64,000 nt of DNA from Dryomyza anilis (taxonomy: Eukaryota; Arthropoda; Insecta; Diptera; Dryomyzidae): contig OX638133.1 in the NCBI GenBank assembly GCA_951804985.1, forward strand, positions 26,690,963 through 26,754,962. The letters are read 5' to 3'. Within the stretch, counting starts at the first letter, position 1; every line of letters begins with the position of its first letter. Positions 1-12,070 of this stretch are shown piece after piece. Under the pieces are notes generated by a model. The model had not been told where the DNA came from and searched no databases. It saw nothing but the letters and a program-made list of their open reading frames with translations. The translations under genes were made by a program, and so were the position numbers.

Positions 1-276
1 ACTTTCGTATGTTAAGCATTGAACTAAACTTGTGCAGCAAGAAAAACAAAACATAACAAGTTTAAATTAAAACATAACAAAAGCCAAAATTTGAAACCTC
101 AAAAATAAATATTAGATAAATTATTAATTAATTGCAAACATTCAAAATAACGCTTAATTGAATTAAAATAATCATATTGATTAAAATATTTAATAAAAAA
201 TATAAAAATTTATATATACAGGTATTCTTAAAACTACTAATATATTTAAATTGAAAATGAAAATGTATATTGAAGA

Positions 277-1617
277 TATCGTCACTATTATGCCAAAGAG
301 GTGAATGCGCTATTTTTGACATTTGCGTTTTTTTTTTTACTTTTAAGAATGCTCTTTATTCTCAAGTATGCTGTGCCAAAATCGCGTGTCATTTTGTTGG
401 GTATTTCTAGCCACAAAAGACAAAACCAAAAGGGCGAATTTGAAAAATTGAAAAATTGCCAAGAGGGCGAATATTTTCGTTTTTTCACCATAACTTTTTA
501 TTGGAACAAGATAAAATATTGGTGTAAAGGCATTTATTGTTTGTTTTCAAAGCACCTATCGATCTGCGTAATTAATTAAAAATATTTTGTCAAACATTAA
601 TTTGGTATTTGTTATTTGCAGAAAAAAAGGTTTGGAATTTTTATTTAAATAATGATGCCAATCGATAGGTGCTTTAAAAACAAATAATTAATACCTTTAC
701 ACCACTATTTTATCTTGCACCAATAAAAATTATAGCAAAAAAACGAAGAAATTGGAAAAATTGAAAATCTTGTCATGCCTAAAGGGCGAATCTTTTGTTT
801 TTTTTTTGCTACAACTCTTTAATGGTACAAGATAAAATAGTGATGTAAAGGCATTTATTGTTTGTTTTCAAAGCACCTTTCGATCATTATTTAAAAATAT
901 TTTGCCAAATATTAATTTGCCATTTGTTATTAGCAGGAATTTTTTTTTGGCAAAATATTTGTTATTATTAATGCAGATCAATAGGTGCTTTGAAACCAAA
1001 CAATAATTGTCTTTACATCACTAGTTTATCTTGTACCATTAAAGAGTAATTACAAAAAAACGAAAATATTCGCCCTTTTGGCATGACAAGATTTTCAATT
1101 TTTCCAATATATTCGTTTTTTTTCTACAATTTTTTATTGGTGCAAGATAAAATAGTGGTGCAAAGGTATTAATTGTTTGTTTTTAAAGCACCTATCGATT
1201 GACATCATTATTAAAAATATTTAGCCAAACATTTTTTCCTGCAAATAACAAATGTCAAATTAATGTTTGACAAAATATTTTTAATTAATGATGCAGATCG
1301 ATAGGTGCTTTAAGATCAAACAATTAATGCCTTTACATTACTATTTTATCTTGCGCTAATAAAAAGTTATAGCATAAAAAACAAAAATATTTCCGTTTTG
1401 ATCAGAAAAAAGCTTCACAAAATCCGTATTTATAATTCAGTCTGTTGTTCAAATCTGAAGATATTTGATATACGTGATAATAATTGACAAATAAACCAAA
1501 ATAACAGAAAAAATGTTAAAAGATATAAATTTTGCTAATTTTTAAAGCACTTCAAACTTTAAAATTTGATTTCCCAACATTTTTAAAAATGCACATTCGC
1601 AAGTGACAGTGACGATA
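277..1617. mobile_element. Foldback-type TIR element, copy 1 (non-autonomous)
   Basis: The ends are inverted copies starting TATCGTCAC, flanked by a 6-bp direct repeat TGAAGA (271-276 and 1618-1623). Inside, a unit of about 180 bp containing ATCGATAGGTGCTTT, a TTTATCTTG stretch and an 'aaaagggcgaa' block recurs several times in alternating orientation, so the element can fold on itself. Open frames inside are short and AT-rich, and no transposase is visible. A second copy is at 7663-8670 and a lone unit at 17590-17749. The superfamily is not assigned. Confidence 0.75.
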
Positions 1618-1623
1618 TGAAGA

Positions 1624-3443
1624 ATATTATCACATATGTACAGAATAAGTCACATATGTATGTTGACTTAGTTCGCTACTTCAAAATGTTCCATGTAACG
1701 TAATTTATCTTACTGGTTTTGATTTAGCACTTATCTGTAGAAGCTGATTTTTGAACTTTATCCCTTAGAAAATAACAAAAAATACCGCATTGAATCAAAT
1801 TCGGAAACTTTTAGAGAATATAGAGTGTAATCTAGGCTATTCTTAGTTTAGCAAATACACGAAAATACAAGAAATATTCAATATTTAATTGCAAACGTTT
1901 ATTTAAAATAAATTCATCCTTATAGAGGAAACTCAATGTGTGACATTTCATTTTTAAATGGGTTTCATATGCATAATATTTCGGTTTACATTCTAAGCAA
2001 AATAAATACTGAGGAATACAAAACCAACTAAAACTACATTTAAATTTACAATATCTCAGTAAAAATTAAAAGGCATAATTGAATTTTTGCATAATTGCAG
2101 TTTTCTATTGAAAAGTTGTAATATTTGTGTAGTTTTCTACCCTCATATATTTTCTTAATAAAATAAAGTAATATTTTCTATAATATAATAAATGATTGTA
2201 TATTTGCGACATCAAATGAGTCTCATAAAATCAATATCAATCACAAAAATACATTTTAATGAAATTACGTTAATGATATTTTGATGAGTTCTTTGTTGCA
2301 AAACGTTACAGTCGTCAACTGCTAATTAACGTCATCAATGATAGCTGTCAACGCAAAATGCCATAGTTACTGCCAACATTTTTGAAATTAAAATTTGTGC
2401 CACGCGACATGCGTTGCCATTTTATATAAAAGTTTAATTTAATAACAAGTGCAGCATGATATTATTTACGCATTTAAGTCAAGCCAAAAAAGTAAACGCA
2501 GTAAGTATTAAAAAATTAATTTAAAAAAATGCAATGACAACATGCTATACACCTACGGAAATATTCCATTTATAATGTGTGTGTTTACCGGAAATATGCC
2601 GGAAAAATTCTTGAAAAATTATGTTGTTGCTCTTTTTCAATGTTTTTTACACGGGTACTTCGTCGCCCTACAAACAATTCAAAAATGGCTCCAAGATAAT
2701 CCAATGGTCCAACAAAATCAAAAACTAATCTAAAATAATATAAACACTCGTATATTAATTCACCCAAAGTTTTAGCGCCCTAACTTTATTGGAACATATA
2801 AAAATTTAACTTCAAAAATGCAAAAGGTACACCGTCGTACCTCGTCGTACAGATAACGGTTGATGTATTTGCTAAAAAATATACATATATAACATATACA
2901 CCAACCGACAGTTTTACATTCACTACACAGTTATAAATTCACTACACAGTTTTAAATTCACTACACAGTAGTACAGGTACTGTTGTACCGATCTTACTTT
3001 ACATTGGTTCATCGCAACGCGTGCTTGCATTTTCGGTTCGTCTGTTCGGTATTCTGTACATTGTGCATATATCACGACTTTGATATCCGTGTGGGAAAAG
3101 CAACTACACCTGAACTAATACTGAACTACTTCTTCAAAAGTAGGATCAGTTCTTTTATATGAGAGGAACCAATTATTTTAGCATAGGCTTGTCATTGCGG
3201 GGAGTCAGTTAACTGTCTTCTGCATTCGTTACTCTAGTGTTGAACTAGTTCCATAACTGGTAATTTTTGTTCACTTTAGACTAGTTCTGAAAATAAAATT
3301 TTTTAGACTAGTTCTCCTTTTCCTACAGGTATTCTTCTGCCCTATTTGTGTTTCACATTTGCATTTAATTATTATAGCTATATTGGAGACGTGAACGTGA
3401 TTCGAACTTTCGTAAGTTAGTAAATTGAAAACTAAAATATATA
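1624..3443. other. AT-rich non-coding stretch
   Basis: No convincing gene is seen. A 63-codon plus-strand frame at 2542-2733 has no supporting signal. Around 2905-2970 there are three tandem copies of about 20 bp built on TTCACTACACAG. Confidence 0.5.
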
Positions 3444-3653
3444 CACTCAGAAAAAGATCCCATTAAAATTGGTCAGGAGAATTATTGATTCAATAATATA
3501 CAAAAAATAAATATTTTCATATAAATACAAAAAAATTGAATAGTATTTTGTAGTATTTAATGGGATTTACCTATTAAAATCATAATTTATTCTCTTGACT
3601 AATATGTATTACTAGCAAAAAACTAAATATTTTATAGAATTCTTTTCTGAGTG
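3444..3653. mobile_element. Short MITE, 210 bp
   Basis: The ends CACTCAGAAAA and TTTTCTGAGTG are inverted repeats. The interior carries 'cccattaaaat' and its approximate complement 'tattaaaatc/atttaatggg', so most of the element can fold. It has no coding capacity. Target duplication is unclear. Confidence 0.5.
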
Positions 3654-5339
3654 TTTAAATAAATATTAGTATAAAAAAAAAATAATATATATAATATATA
3701 TAATAAAATAATAAAATAAAAATAACAACAAAAAAAATTTTTTTTTTCATCGGGTATGTCCATTTCCGTTAATTTTTGTTGATTTAATTTATTAATTAAT
3801 ATAATTAAATATTTAATCAATACAATTAAATATTTAATCAATACAATTAAATGTCGTATCGGCGATGAAACAAATATAAATTAAGTGTACTCAATTTTTT
3901 TTTTTTCTATGTGACAATAGTCGTGTATTGTGAGGTATTTTATTTTTAGTGATATTTTGTTATTAATAAGTTTATCGGATAAATATGGTAAGGTATTTTG
4001 TCATTTTAAATCATAAAAGAAAATTTGCAATAATATGAAATTAAATTTCAATAAAACTAATTGGAATTAAATTAAATTACATAGCTTTAAACTTTTTTTA
4101 TTTTTTTAATATTCTGGATTAGTTTTAATCCAACAACGAATTGTAATGATAAAAATAATATTCTTAATAGGTTCAAATATTAAAAGCACTTATATTATTG
4201 ATAAATACTAATAATTTACCATGAATATCAGGCGATTAATTCGGTTTTTCAAATACAAAATGCATTTCACAAAAATCATTAAGAAGTATTACCACAAAAT
4301 TTATGCCAATTCATGCCATTCTTTGTACGTAAAATGTTTGTACGTTGTTTAGCTCCAAAAAGTATTTTCTTTTTCACTTCATTTTTATACTTTTCGCCAT
4401 TTATTATATATGAGCCAAAGCATTTATATTTATAGCTGGGTCATGTAATACTCGGCGTTAACCGTGACTTTTCTATTAAGCGCTTTAAAATATGCAACGA
4501 TTTTTACTACTTTTAATTTTTTTTTTTTTTTGGTATTTATAGCAGCGACACTCGGCTGACGTTTATTGACACTAAATGACAGCTGAACTAAAATGTAGTT
4601 ATTTTCATATGAAGCCTGACTGTGCACACTGTACGTGTTCGTCCGTCTGCTTCTGTCTGACAAGTGCAAATGTGAAATACGAAAAACATGAAAATGCACT
4701 TCAGGCAGTTACCGTGGGCTTCTGTTGCTAGCAGTGCAGCAATATAAGTGACTGGCGGCAACTGTCGTTGGTTTGTAGGCAGCAACAGCAGTTGCTGCTG
4801 CAATTAAAAAGTAATATTGTTGTGCACAATAATAATAAAATTTTTAATATTGGCTTTGGTCGGTTGGATTTGGTCTTAAAGGTTGTGGAAAATGAAAGTC
4901 ACAATTTTTCTAAATAGTTTCAGAATACTTTGAAGTTAATAAAGTAAAATAATAATTGCAAATGTCGATGATTTAGAATAATTGAAACTGGAAGTAAAAA
5001 TTATGTCATAATTGAGGCTTTTGTCGATTTTATGTAATCATTTTCGGATTAAAGCTAAATCGAAATTCAAATCGTCGAAATCAAAACAAACTTCTTATGA
5101 CATTTTGTGCTTTATCAGTATTCGGTCTTTCTTTGAATTCTTATCGATTTTTTATATAAAAAAATGTCTGCTGAAACCATATGGAATTCTACTTCGTAAC
5201 CAATTCGAGATCAAGATTTAAAAAAGAAAAGGTTTTGTAACGAATGCAACTCGTCCAAATCAAAGCAAAGGTTTTTCAATCAGTATTAATCGGCATATTT
5301 CAATTTTCTTATTGAAATCATTTTGATATTTCTATTCTA
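3654..5339. other. AT-rich non-coding stretch with a GC-richer patch
   Basis: A 22-bp unit containing AATTAAATATTTAATCA is repeated in tandem at about 3785-3850. A locally GC-richer block at 4545-4800 contains CAG/CTG-rich sequence (AGCAACAGCAGTTGCTGCTG) but overlapping short frames on one strand only. It may be a promoter or untranslated region; nothing more specific is visible. Confidence 0.35.
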
Positions 5340-5688
5340 CACAGAAAAAAATAATCGACGTAAATATAGCAAACGACATTAATTGCATTCATTAATCAAT
5401 CCAGCAATCAAATTCACTAATTTAATGAAAACATTTGCTTCAGCAATTCCGTTTGCTAATATGAATATTTGTACGTCAATGCAGCAATTTACTTAGTCGG
5501 CGCAGTTACAGAAGTTATATTTGCTAAATTTGTGCTGACTAAATTATTTGCTGCATTGACGTACAACTATTCATATTAGCAAACGCAATTGCTTTTACAA
5601 CGAAAAATAGCAACGAAGAATAGCTGGATTGATTAATAAATGCTATTAATATCGGTTGCTATATTTACGTCGGATATTTTTTTCTGTG
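5340..5688. mobile_element. MITE with CACAGAAAAAA termini, complete copy
   Basis: The left arm reads CACAGAAAAAAATAATCGAC and the right arm ends in its complement (TTTTTTTCTGTG). The two halves are near-palindromic: 'aatatttgtacgtcaatgcagca' on the left answers 'tgctgcattgacgtacaa' on the right. No coding capacity. A truncated copy lies at 21288-21480 and an interrupted copy at 22150-22800. Confidence 0.75.
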
Positions 5689-7159
5689 CATCGTAAAGAA
5701 TTTTTCTGTTCTATATTCCATTTCAATTTGTTATCAAGTATTTTAATTTAGATATAATCATATTGATAATTATAAAAACTATTTTTTGTAATAGAAAGTG
5801 GGGTTTATCCGAAAAAATTTCGCGTGCCATATTTCGATATTTCTATTTTTATTTCTATGTTTCATTTATTTTGAAAGTTTTAACGCATCTGTCTGATTCA
5901 TTGGACGTTCGTAGATTCTACATTGTGTCGTTACACCTGCTATTGCCACGCATGTTTCAGTTCCCATCCGGGGTACCGCACCGAAGGCAGTGTCCTGTTC
6001 TGTGTCCATTTTAATACTTGTCGCTGTTCATTTATTATCTCTCCTACGTTTTATTGCATTTTATCATTGTTTATATTGTTGTCTAAGCTTCGTTTCCAAT
6101 AGCACTTGAAGACACTTTAGCTAGACATATCGCTTGTGTTGTAGTTACTGTCGTAACTCTTGATTACTGTACACTGACATTCAATACTGACTGCACGCAC
6201 AAACGTAGTAAATCGCATTTTTGCTAAATGTAATTTCCTCAATATTATTTTTTATCTTTGCAAATCTTTATATTGTTTTAACAAATTGAAAACAATAAAA
6301 TTACAATTAAATTATACAAAATTTAATATTTCAATTTGATTGGAATATGTTTTACAGAACTTGAACGAAATTAATTTGATTGAATAAATTTAAAATTAAA
6401 TGAACAATACAAATCTTGTTACCCCTTTTAATTTTTATGAATATATATGACAATTAACGATAAATCTAAAATTATAATATAACAAAAACATATGTTTTTT
6501 GCACGTACTATAAATACAAATGTAAAATAAGTGTGCTCACAAAATAAGATATACAACTGCTAATGTAAACAAGTGTAAATAGGAAACTTCACCGTTTTGT
6601 AAATACCCTTTTACACAGTTTTTCTTTTGTTCGTTTTGTATCCTTGTTATTATTGAGTAAAATATCCAATACTCGAAAAGAGACTTGCAGAAAAGTTGAC
6701 GTTGGTACTCGAAAAACAAACATCACTATGGAAAAAGTTCTGAGGCGCTTATAAAACAACGGCGGAGCATAATTTATGTACAATATATATTTACAAATGA
6801 AATTAACATAAATATCTAAATTCATTTCTTATAGCAGATTTTTACATCTAAAATTAGCAAGTGCTGCAAGGCTCTTGCAGAAAAAACAAGAACCGGACTA
6901 ACGAAAGAAAACCAAAAAAAAAAAAGAATTGATCTGCAAAGATTCAAGATCAAGAGTGATTTCAGCGATAGTATGTACTCCTCTCTATTATTATTATTAC
7001 TCGATCAGAAAATAGGCAACTTTCGACACAAAATCCGTCTTTGTCTGGTTGAATGGTTGAAACCTTTCGAAAAAAATGTTTTTAAACTACTACGACACAG
7101 CCAAAAACGTTTTAATTTGATGAACTTAATTTAAATTACTAAAATATTATTTGATAAAA
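5689..7159. other. AT-rich non-coding stretch
   Basis: Mostly featureless AT-rich DNA. A minus-strand frame of 47 codons at 5866-6009 has gene-like codons but no splice signals or homology I can name, so it is not called. Confidence 0.4.
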
Positions 7160-7289
7160 CTAGCGTCGGCATTTCAAGGTTAGTGCGTGGCACTGCGATC
7201 CGAAAGTTCACAGGTTCAACCCTGGACTGGGGCTAACAACATCATATCCTAAGTTCTTATATGGCTGTAGCGCCAAACTAATATTGTTT
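7160..7289 (+). mobile_element. tRNA-derived SINE, internally deleted copy
   Basis: A degenerate tRNA-like head with a recognisable B box (GGTTCAACCCTGG) is followed by the family-specific 'ctggggctaacaacatc', and then jumps straight to the 3' end 'gtagcgccaaact'. The middle of the roughly 308-bp family consensus is missing. A 14-bp duplication ATTATTTGATAAAA flanks it (7146-7159 and 7290-7303), the mark of L1-type target-primed insertion. Confidence 0.85.
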
Positions 7290-7303
7290 ATTATTTGATA
7301 AAA

Positions 7304-7662
7304 AGTCTCTTGATTGTAAAAAAGAGATGCAAATGGAACAATAAGTGGTACAAGGTAAAACTCCATGAATTGTGCAAAATTGACTACCCTCTTATAACGT
7401 AAAACGAAACAAAATTCTTTTCGTCAAAAAACGTAAACATTTCCAGTGACAATTTTTTTTTTAGAATTAATTTTTTTAAAAAAGACTACAAAATAAAAAA
7501 GTACAAAAAAAATCTGCTACTCGAATTTTCGACGACACGAATTTGGTTTCGCTTTATATTATATGGGATTATGTATTGATTTTTTATCTAAAAATGTGTT
7601 TCTCATAGCTTTAAAAAGCGTGAAACATATTATCGTTGTTGATCTAAAAATCACCAAGTACA
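7304..7662. other. AT-rich non-coding stretch
   Basis: Between the SINE and the second foldback element I see no gene, RNA or repeat. Confidence 0.4.
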
Positions 7663-8670
7663 TATCGTCACTGTCATGCCAAAAGGGGGAATGTGCATTT
7701 TTAAAAATGTTGGGAAATCAAATTTTAAAGTTTGAAGTGTTTTAAAAATTTGCAAAATTTATTTTTTTTTCAATTTTTTCTGTTATTTTGGTTTATTTGT
7801 CAATTATTATAACGTATGTAAAATATCTTTAGATTTGGACAACCTACTGAATTATAAATACGGATTTTGTGAGGCTATATCCACATCAAAACGCAAATAT
7901 TTTTGTTTTTTATGCTATAACTTTTTATTAGCACAAGATAAATAGTAATGTAGAGGAATTAATTGTTTGTTTTTAAAGCACCTATCGATTTGCATCATTA
8001 ATTAAAAATATTTTGCAAACATTAATTTGCCATTTGTTATTTTCAGGAAAAAATGTTTGGCAAAATATTTTTAATAATGATGCCAATCGATGGGTGCTTT
8101 AAAAACAAACAATTAATGCCTTTGCACCAATAATTTATCTTGCACAAATAAAACATTATAGCAAAAAAACGAAGAAATTGAAAATCTTGACATGCGAAAA
8201 GGGCGAATCTTTTCGGTTTTTTTGCTATAACTCTTTAATGGTACAAGATAAAATAGTTATGTAAAGGAAATTATTGTTTGTTTTCAAAGCACCTATCGAT
8301 CTGCTTTATTAATTATAAGTAGTTTGCAAAAAAATGTTCGTGCTAATAACAACTGGCATATTAATGTTTGGAAAAATATTTTTAATTAATGATGCAGATC
8401 GATAGGTGCTTTGAAAACAAGCAATAAATGTCTTTACATCAATATTTTATCCTATACCAATAAAAAGTTATTTAAAAGAAACGAAAAGATTCGCCCTTTT
8501 GGCACACAACATTTTCAATTTTTCGAAACCGGCCTTTTGGTTTTTTATTTTGTGACTAAAAATATCCAACAAAACCACACACGAATTTGACGCAGTACAC
8601 TTGAGGAAAAACTACTTTCAAAAATGTAAAAAAATTTCACATTCGTCTCTTTGACATGATAGTGACGATA
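7663..8670. mobile_element. Foldback-type TIR element, copy 2
   Basis: Same termini as the element at 277-1617 (TATCGTCAC...GTGACGATA), with the same alternating internal units carrying ATCGATAGGTGCTTT and its complement. At 1008 bp it is about 330 bp shorter and so has fewer internal units. Flanks GTACA and TTACA form at best an imperfect duplication. It lies about 6 kb from copy 1. Confidence 0.7.
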
Positions 8671-9371
8671 TTACAAATATCAATCTAAGATTTACAAAAA
8701 CATTTTTAAATTCGACGATGAGACCAACATTGACACAAATTTCTTACAAATAGTTACACCCTCGAATAGTATTTCAACTTTTGAAATTTGTCAAATAGTT
8801 TTAACATATCTATTATGCAGAAAATTTGTAAAAAATAGTAAAACTTTAAAAAATATGTTCAATAAAAAAATTGATAGGTGAAATAAACTAAAGCCCGGAT
8901 AAAGTGCTAGAGCTTCCTGTAATACTCAAAGTACCACAAATTGTAAAAAATTTCTCAAATTTTAAAAATACCACAAATTAGAAAAATACCGCAAATTTAA
9001 AAAATAATTAACAATAAATGTTCAATAAAAAAAGTAATAAATACAGATAAAAATATACATTTAAAGAAAAACATATCTATAATGCAGAAAATTTGTAAAA
9101 AATAGTAAAAAATTAACAAATATTAAGGTTTCCAAAAAAAAACCAAACACAATTTTCAAAAAAGTCATTCCAAACGTCATATTAGTCATAACTCAGAATA
9201 CGTGTCGCGTCGACAGACGCATTTGCGTCACGCTGTTAGTCAACCAACAAACGCCGTGTTTGAAGTGCCGCCAACAAAATTAACAAAAAAGCCAAGGGCG
9301 GCACGCCGAACACAGCATCATAATTTTTACTTTGTTTTATAAAAGAAGCCGTCAAACTGTAACAAATTTTA
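8671..9371. other. AT-rich stretch downstream of the minus-strand coding exons
   Basis: It contains short repeats of 'aaaataccacaaatt' near 8930-9000. On the minus strand an AATAAA lies directly after the stop codon of the long exon (about 9369-9374). A hydrophobic 46-codon frame ends at 9236. Neither settles where the transcript ends. Confidence 0.35.
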
Positions 9372-10690
9372 TTAATGTTTTGTAAGAAATTCAATTTTAA
9401 GGCACCTGTCACCTTTCTGGGACCTGTCGCCGCTGACGGATGGCGCACGCGACGTATCACGCCGCGTCACCACATCGTCTTCGTCATAGTGATCGGCGCT
9501 CTTCGAACGCGCACCCAGCGCCGCAGACTTGGCAAACAGTCCACCACCACCGCCGCTGCTGCTGTCCGCACCACCACCGCGACCCGTTTTGCTTTTTGTA
9601 CGCGGCGATGAATCATAGACGCCGGCGCATTGTTCCAACGAGGCGGCTGATGTGGCGGGCGCTGACGACGGTGACTTCGGATGCAGCTGATAGACGGGCT
9701 CGCCGGATTCGAAGAAAGCGTCAAAGTTACGCTGGCGCAGATTTTCACTATTAAAAATCGGATTCTCGACGTGCAGCTGCAGGTCTTCGCGCAGACGTTG
9801 TGACTCACGCTGATCGCTGGGCTGACGCCCAAGTCGACCGAGCGGTATGTGTAGCTTTGGGCGCAGACGCGATGTTTTACTTGAGGAAGGCGGCGGCGAT
9901 TTGGCCGGCTCTGGTGGTATGTCCATGGGCGACATGGGGCGGCCCCAGCCAGGTCCAAAACTGGCGAGTGTTGGGTCGGGCGACGGTGGCTCCAGAAAAA
10001 TGCTGGGAGAGCGTGAGCGCGAATGCGCGCCTATGGCAGCGCCGGCAACATCAGCGTCATGGTAGGCGGCAGGATCGTAACTGGCGCTGGGGTGTAAAGT
10101 GCCACGCACAGGCGTGCCGCCGCGTATGGCGGCGCTACGTTCAAGCGCTGGACGTTGTTGCTGTGGTGAAGAGCGCATATTCGGCGCATTATTTGATTGC
10201 ATCGGTGCGACGGCGACGGACGACAACAGTGGTGTGGCTGGACGCGAACGAGCGCTGCGCACAGACGCGCGTTTATGTGCTGACGCTGTCGCGGCAACAC
10301 TTGCGGCGTTGCGTGAGTTGCGACGCGTCGGTGTGGGCGGTAGCGACTGCGTGAATGTGGGCGGCGGCTCGTTAGCGACGGGCAACGGCAGACTTTGCTG
10401 TGCGTCAAAGTCGTAGCTGAAGACGGACGTGGGTGCTGGCAACTCAGCGACGGTGTCTGCGTCGACGTCAGCGTTGCAGTTGTAGGCGTTCGCAATAGGC
10501 GCTGGGTTCTGGTGAAAGTTATTGTAGTTGGCGGTAGTTGTGGTGGTGGCGGCGGCGGTGGTGTTGCGGCTGCTGGTGGGCGTGGACGCAGCGTCGAACG
10601 GTACTTGAGGTGCGCGCAGGCAGTCGAGTGTGGGGCGTGGCTTGATTCGCGGTAAGGCGGCTCCGTATGTCATCAAGATGAGTTCATCGG
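9372..10690 (-). CDS. Long last coding exon of an unrecognised low-complexity protein
   Basis: I do not recognise this protein. The exon encodes about 438 residues and is far more GC-rich than its surroundings, with codon use typical of fly genes. It starts DELILMTYGAALPRIKP, then has Thr/Ala/Asn-rich and Ser/Pro/Arg-rich low-complexity sequence with many SP and TP dipeptides. A more ordered patch follows (LHIPLGRLGRQPSDQ, then ENPIFNS and NFDAFFESGEPVYQL), then poly-Gly/Ser, and it ends at TAA 9372-9374. The composition suggests a disordered cytoplasmic or nuclear tail. The open frame continues upstream to an ATG at 10709, but I place the exon start at 10690, after TTTCCAG, because it joins in frame to the exon at 10708-10882. 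A donor-like AAG|GTGACA at 9413 could splice out the last residues in some transcripts. Confidence 0.75.
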
Positions 10691-10707
10691 CTGGAAATAT
10701 TACATAC

Positions 10708-10882
10708 ATTCCTGGCCGCCCCCATGTGACATGGCGACCAACCGGTGAATGTCGTCGTTAAGTGACACGTTCGATGGGTGGTTGTACGTGCTAAAGCTGG
10801 GTTGGTGTTTGTACTCGACACAGCAGTTGGCGTTGAACACAATTTTAAGATTGGTTGGTGGATTAAACTGTCTTTTAACGTC
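10708..10882 (-). CDS. Coding exon just upstream of the long exon, same gene
   Basis: On the minus strand this stretch reads as 58 codons of good fly-like usage, including LKIVFNANCCVEYKHQPSF and NDDIHRLVAMSHGGGQE. It is open in a frame different from the long exon. The suggested acceptor is CACTTTAAG|GACG, preceded by a CTAAT branch-point-like motif at about 10915. The exon ends at GAAT|GTATGT, a strong donor sequence. Splicing out the 17 nt between 10707 and 10691 would join both frames exactly (T + CC = Ser). The frame stays open upstream to about 10940, so the acceptor position is uncertain. Function is unknown. Confidence 0.6.
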
Positions 10883-11221
10883 CTTAAAGTGAGAGTCTTT
10901 GTAGTCTTTTTTGTTGATTAGTTTTTGAACTTTTGTCTTTTCTTATGTTGCGTTTCGTTAGAAATTAAAATGTTTAAAATATTTTAATTAAAAAAAAAAT
11001 AAACTAAATATTTAGCTAAACATCGAGCGTACAGTGTATAAATTTATAATATATATATAGTAAAAAATATATATTTTTGAAAAACAAATCTATTTTTAAG
11101 ATATATAAAAAAAATATATTTCTTTAAAATTTTAATATTTTAAAGTTGTGTCTTTAATTTGAAGACTACTTAACGTACTTTAATTGTATCAATGGGAAAA
11201 TATCACAAATTGGTTTTACAC

Positions 11222-11287
11222 CTCTCGCGCGCTATCCGTCGGATTTTTCGTGACGTCATTTAGAGCGTTGCATGCTGATGTTAATAT
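11222..11287 (-). CDS. 66-nt internal coding exon of the same minus-strand gene
   Basis: A textbook small exon: a pyrimidine-rich acceptor TTATTCTCTTGCAG, 66 nt in phase 0 encoding 22 residues (contains CNALNDVTKNPTDSARE), then a donor GAG|GTGTAA whose codons read straight into a stop. Its GC content is well above the flanking AT-rich DNA. It lies about 340 bp upstream of the 10708-10882 exon in the same orientation, and both are compatible with a phase-0 junction. Further upstream coding exons were not found. Confidence 0.6.
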
Positions 11288-11379
11288 CTGCAAGAGAATA
11301 AAATAAAACAAGATAATGTAATAAAAAAAATTGATTTTTGTTTTTTGGATATGTTCAAAATAATAAATATCATATTTAT

Positions 11380-12070
11380 GAAATTCAGACATTTTCATTT
11401 GAAATTTAGAAATTTCCATTTGAAATTCAAAAGTTTCCATTTGAATTTCAGATATTTTCATTTGAAATTTAGAAATTTAATTTTAAAATTTAGAAAATTC
11501 CATTTGAAGTTCAGACATTTTTATATTAAATTCAAAAATTTTCATTTGAAATTCAGAAATTTCCATTTGAAATTCAGATTCCATTTGAATATCAAATTCC
11601 ATTTGAATTTTAAATGAAAATTTCTGAATTTCAAATGAAAATTTCTGAATTTCAAATGAAAATTTCTGAATTGCAATAGAATTTTCTGAATTTCAATTGA
11701 TGTCTTTTCAATTTCAAATGGAATTTCTGAATTTAAATTTATGTCATCTGAATTTGAAATGGCATTTTCAAATGATATCTTTTAAATTTCAAATGGAATT
11801 TTTGAATTTCAAATGGAATTTCTGAATTTGAATGGATGTATTTTGAATTTCAATTGATTCCTTTTTAATTTCCAATGGAATTTCTGAATTTTAAATGAAA
11901 AATTCTGAATATCAAATATAAATTTCTGAATATAGAATATATTTATGAATTTCAGACAGACATTTTCTAAATTTCAATTGCAAATTTCTGAATTTCAATT
12001 GATATCTTTTCAATTTCCAATGGAATTTCTGAATTTCAATTGATCTTTTCTGAATTACATTTGTACATGG
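11380..12070. repeat. 21-bp minisatellite in two opposed blocks
   Basis: Units of about 21 bp built on TTTCCATTTGAAATTCAGAA run rightward to about 11600 and then reverse, continuing as TTCTGAATTTCAAATGGAAAT to about 12060. The array is therefore a large imperfect palindrome. The plus-strand frame across the first block (FHLKFRN repeated) is a by-product of a period divisible by three. Confidence 0.8.

Noticed and set aside
2542..2733. 63-codon plus-strand frame with a plausible ATG
   Set aside because: Overlapping minus-strand frame is equally open; no signals or homology to choose it.
5866..6009. 47-codon minus-strand frame with gene-like codons
   Set aside because: Too short, no splice or start context, no recognised family.
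9375..10655. Several plus-strand frames opposite the long exon
   Set aside because: Shadows of the GC-rich minus-strand exon; codon quality and splice signals favour the minus strand.
11345..11617. Frame with FHLKFRN repeats
   Set aside because: By-product of the 21-bp minisatellite.
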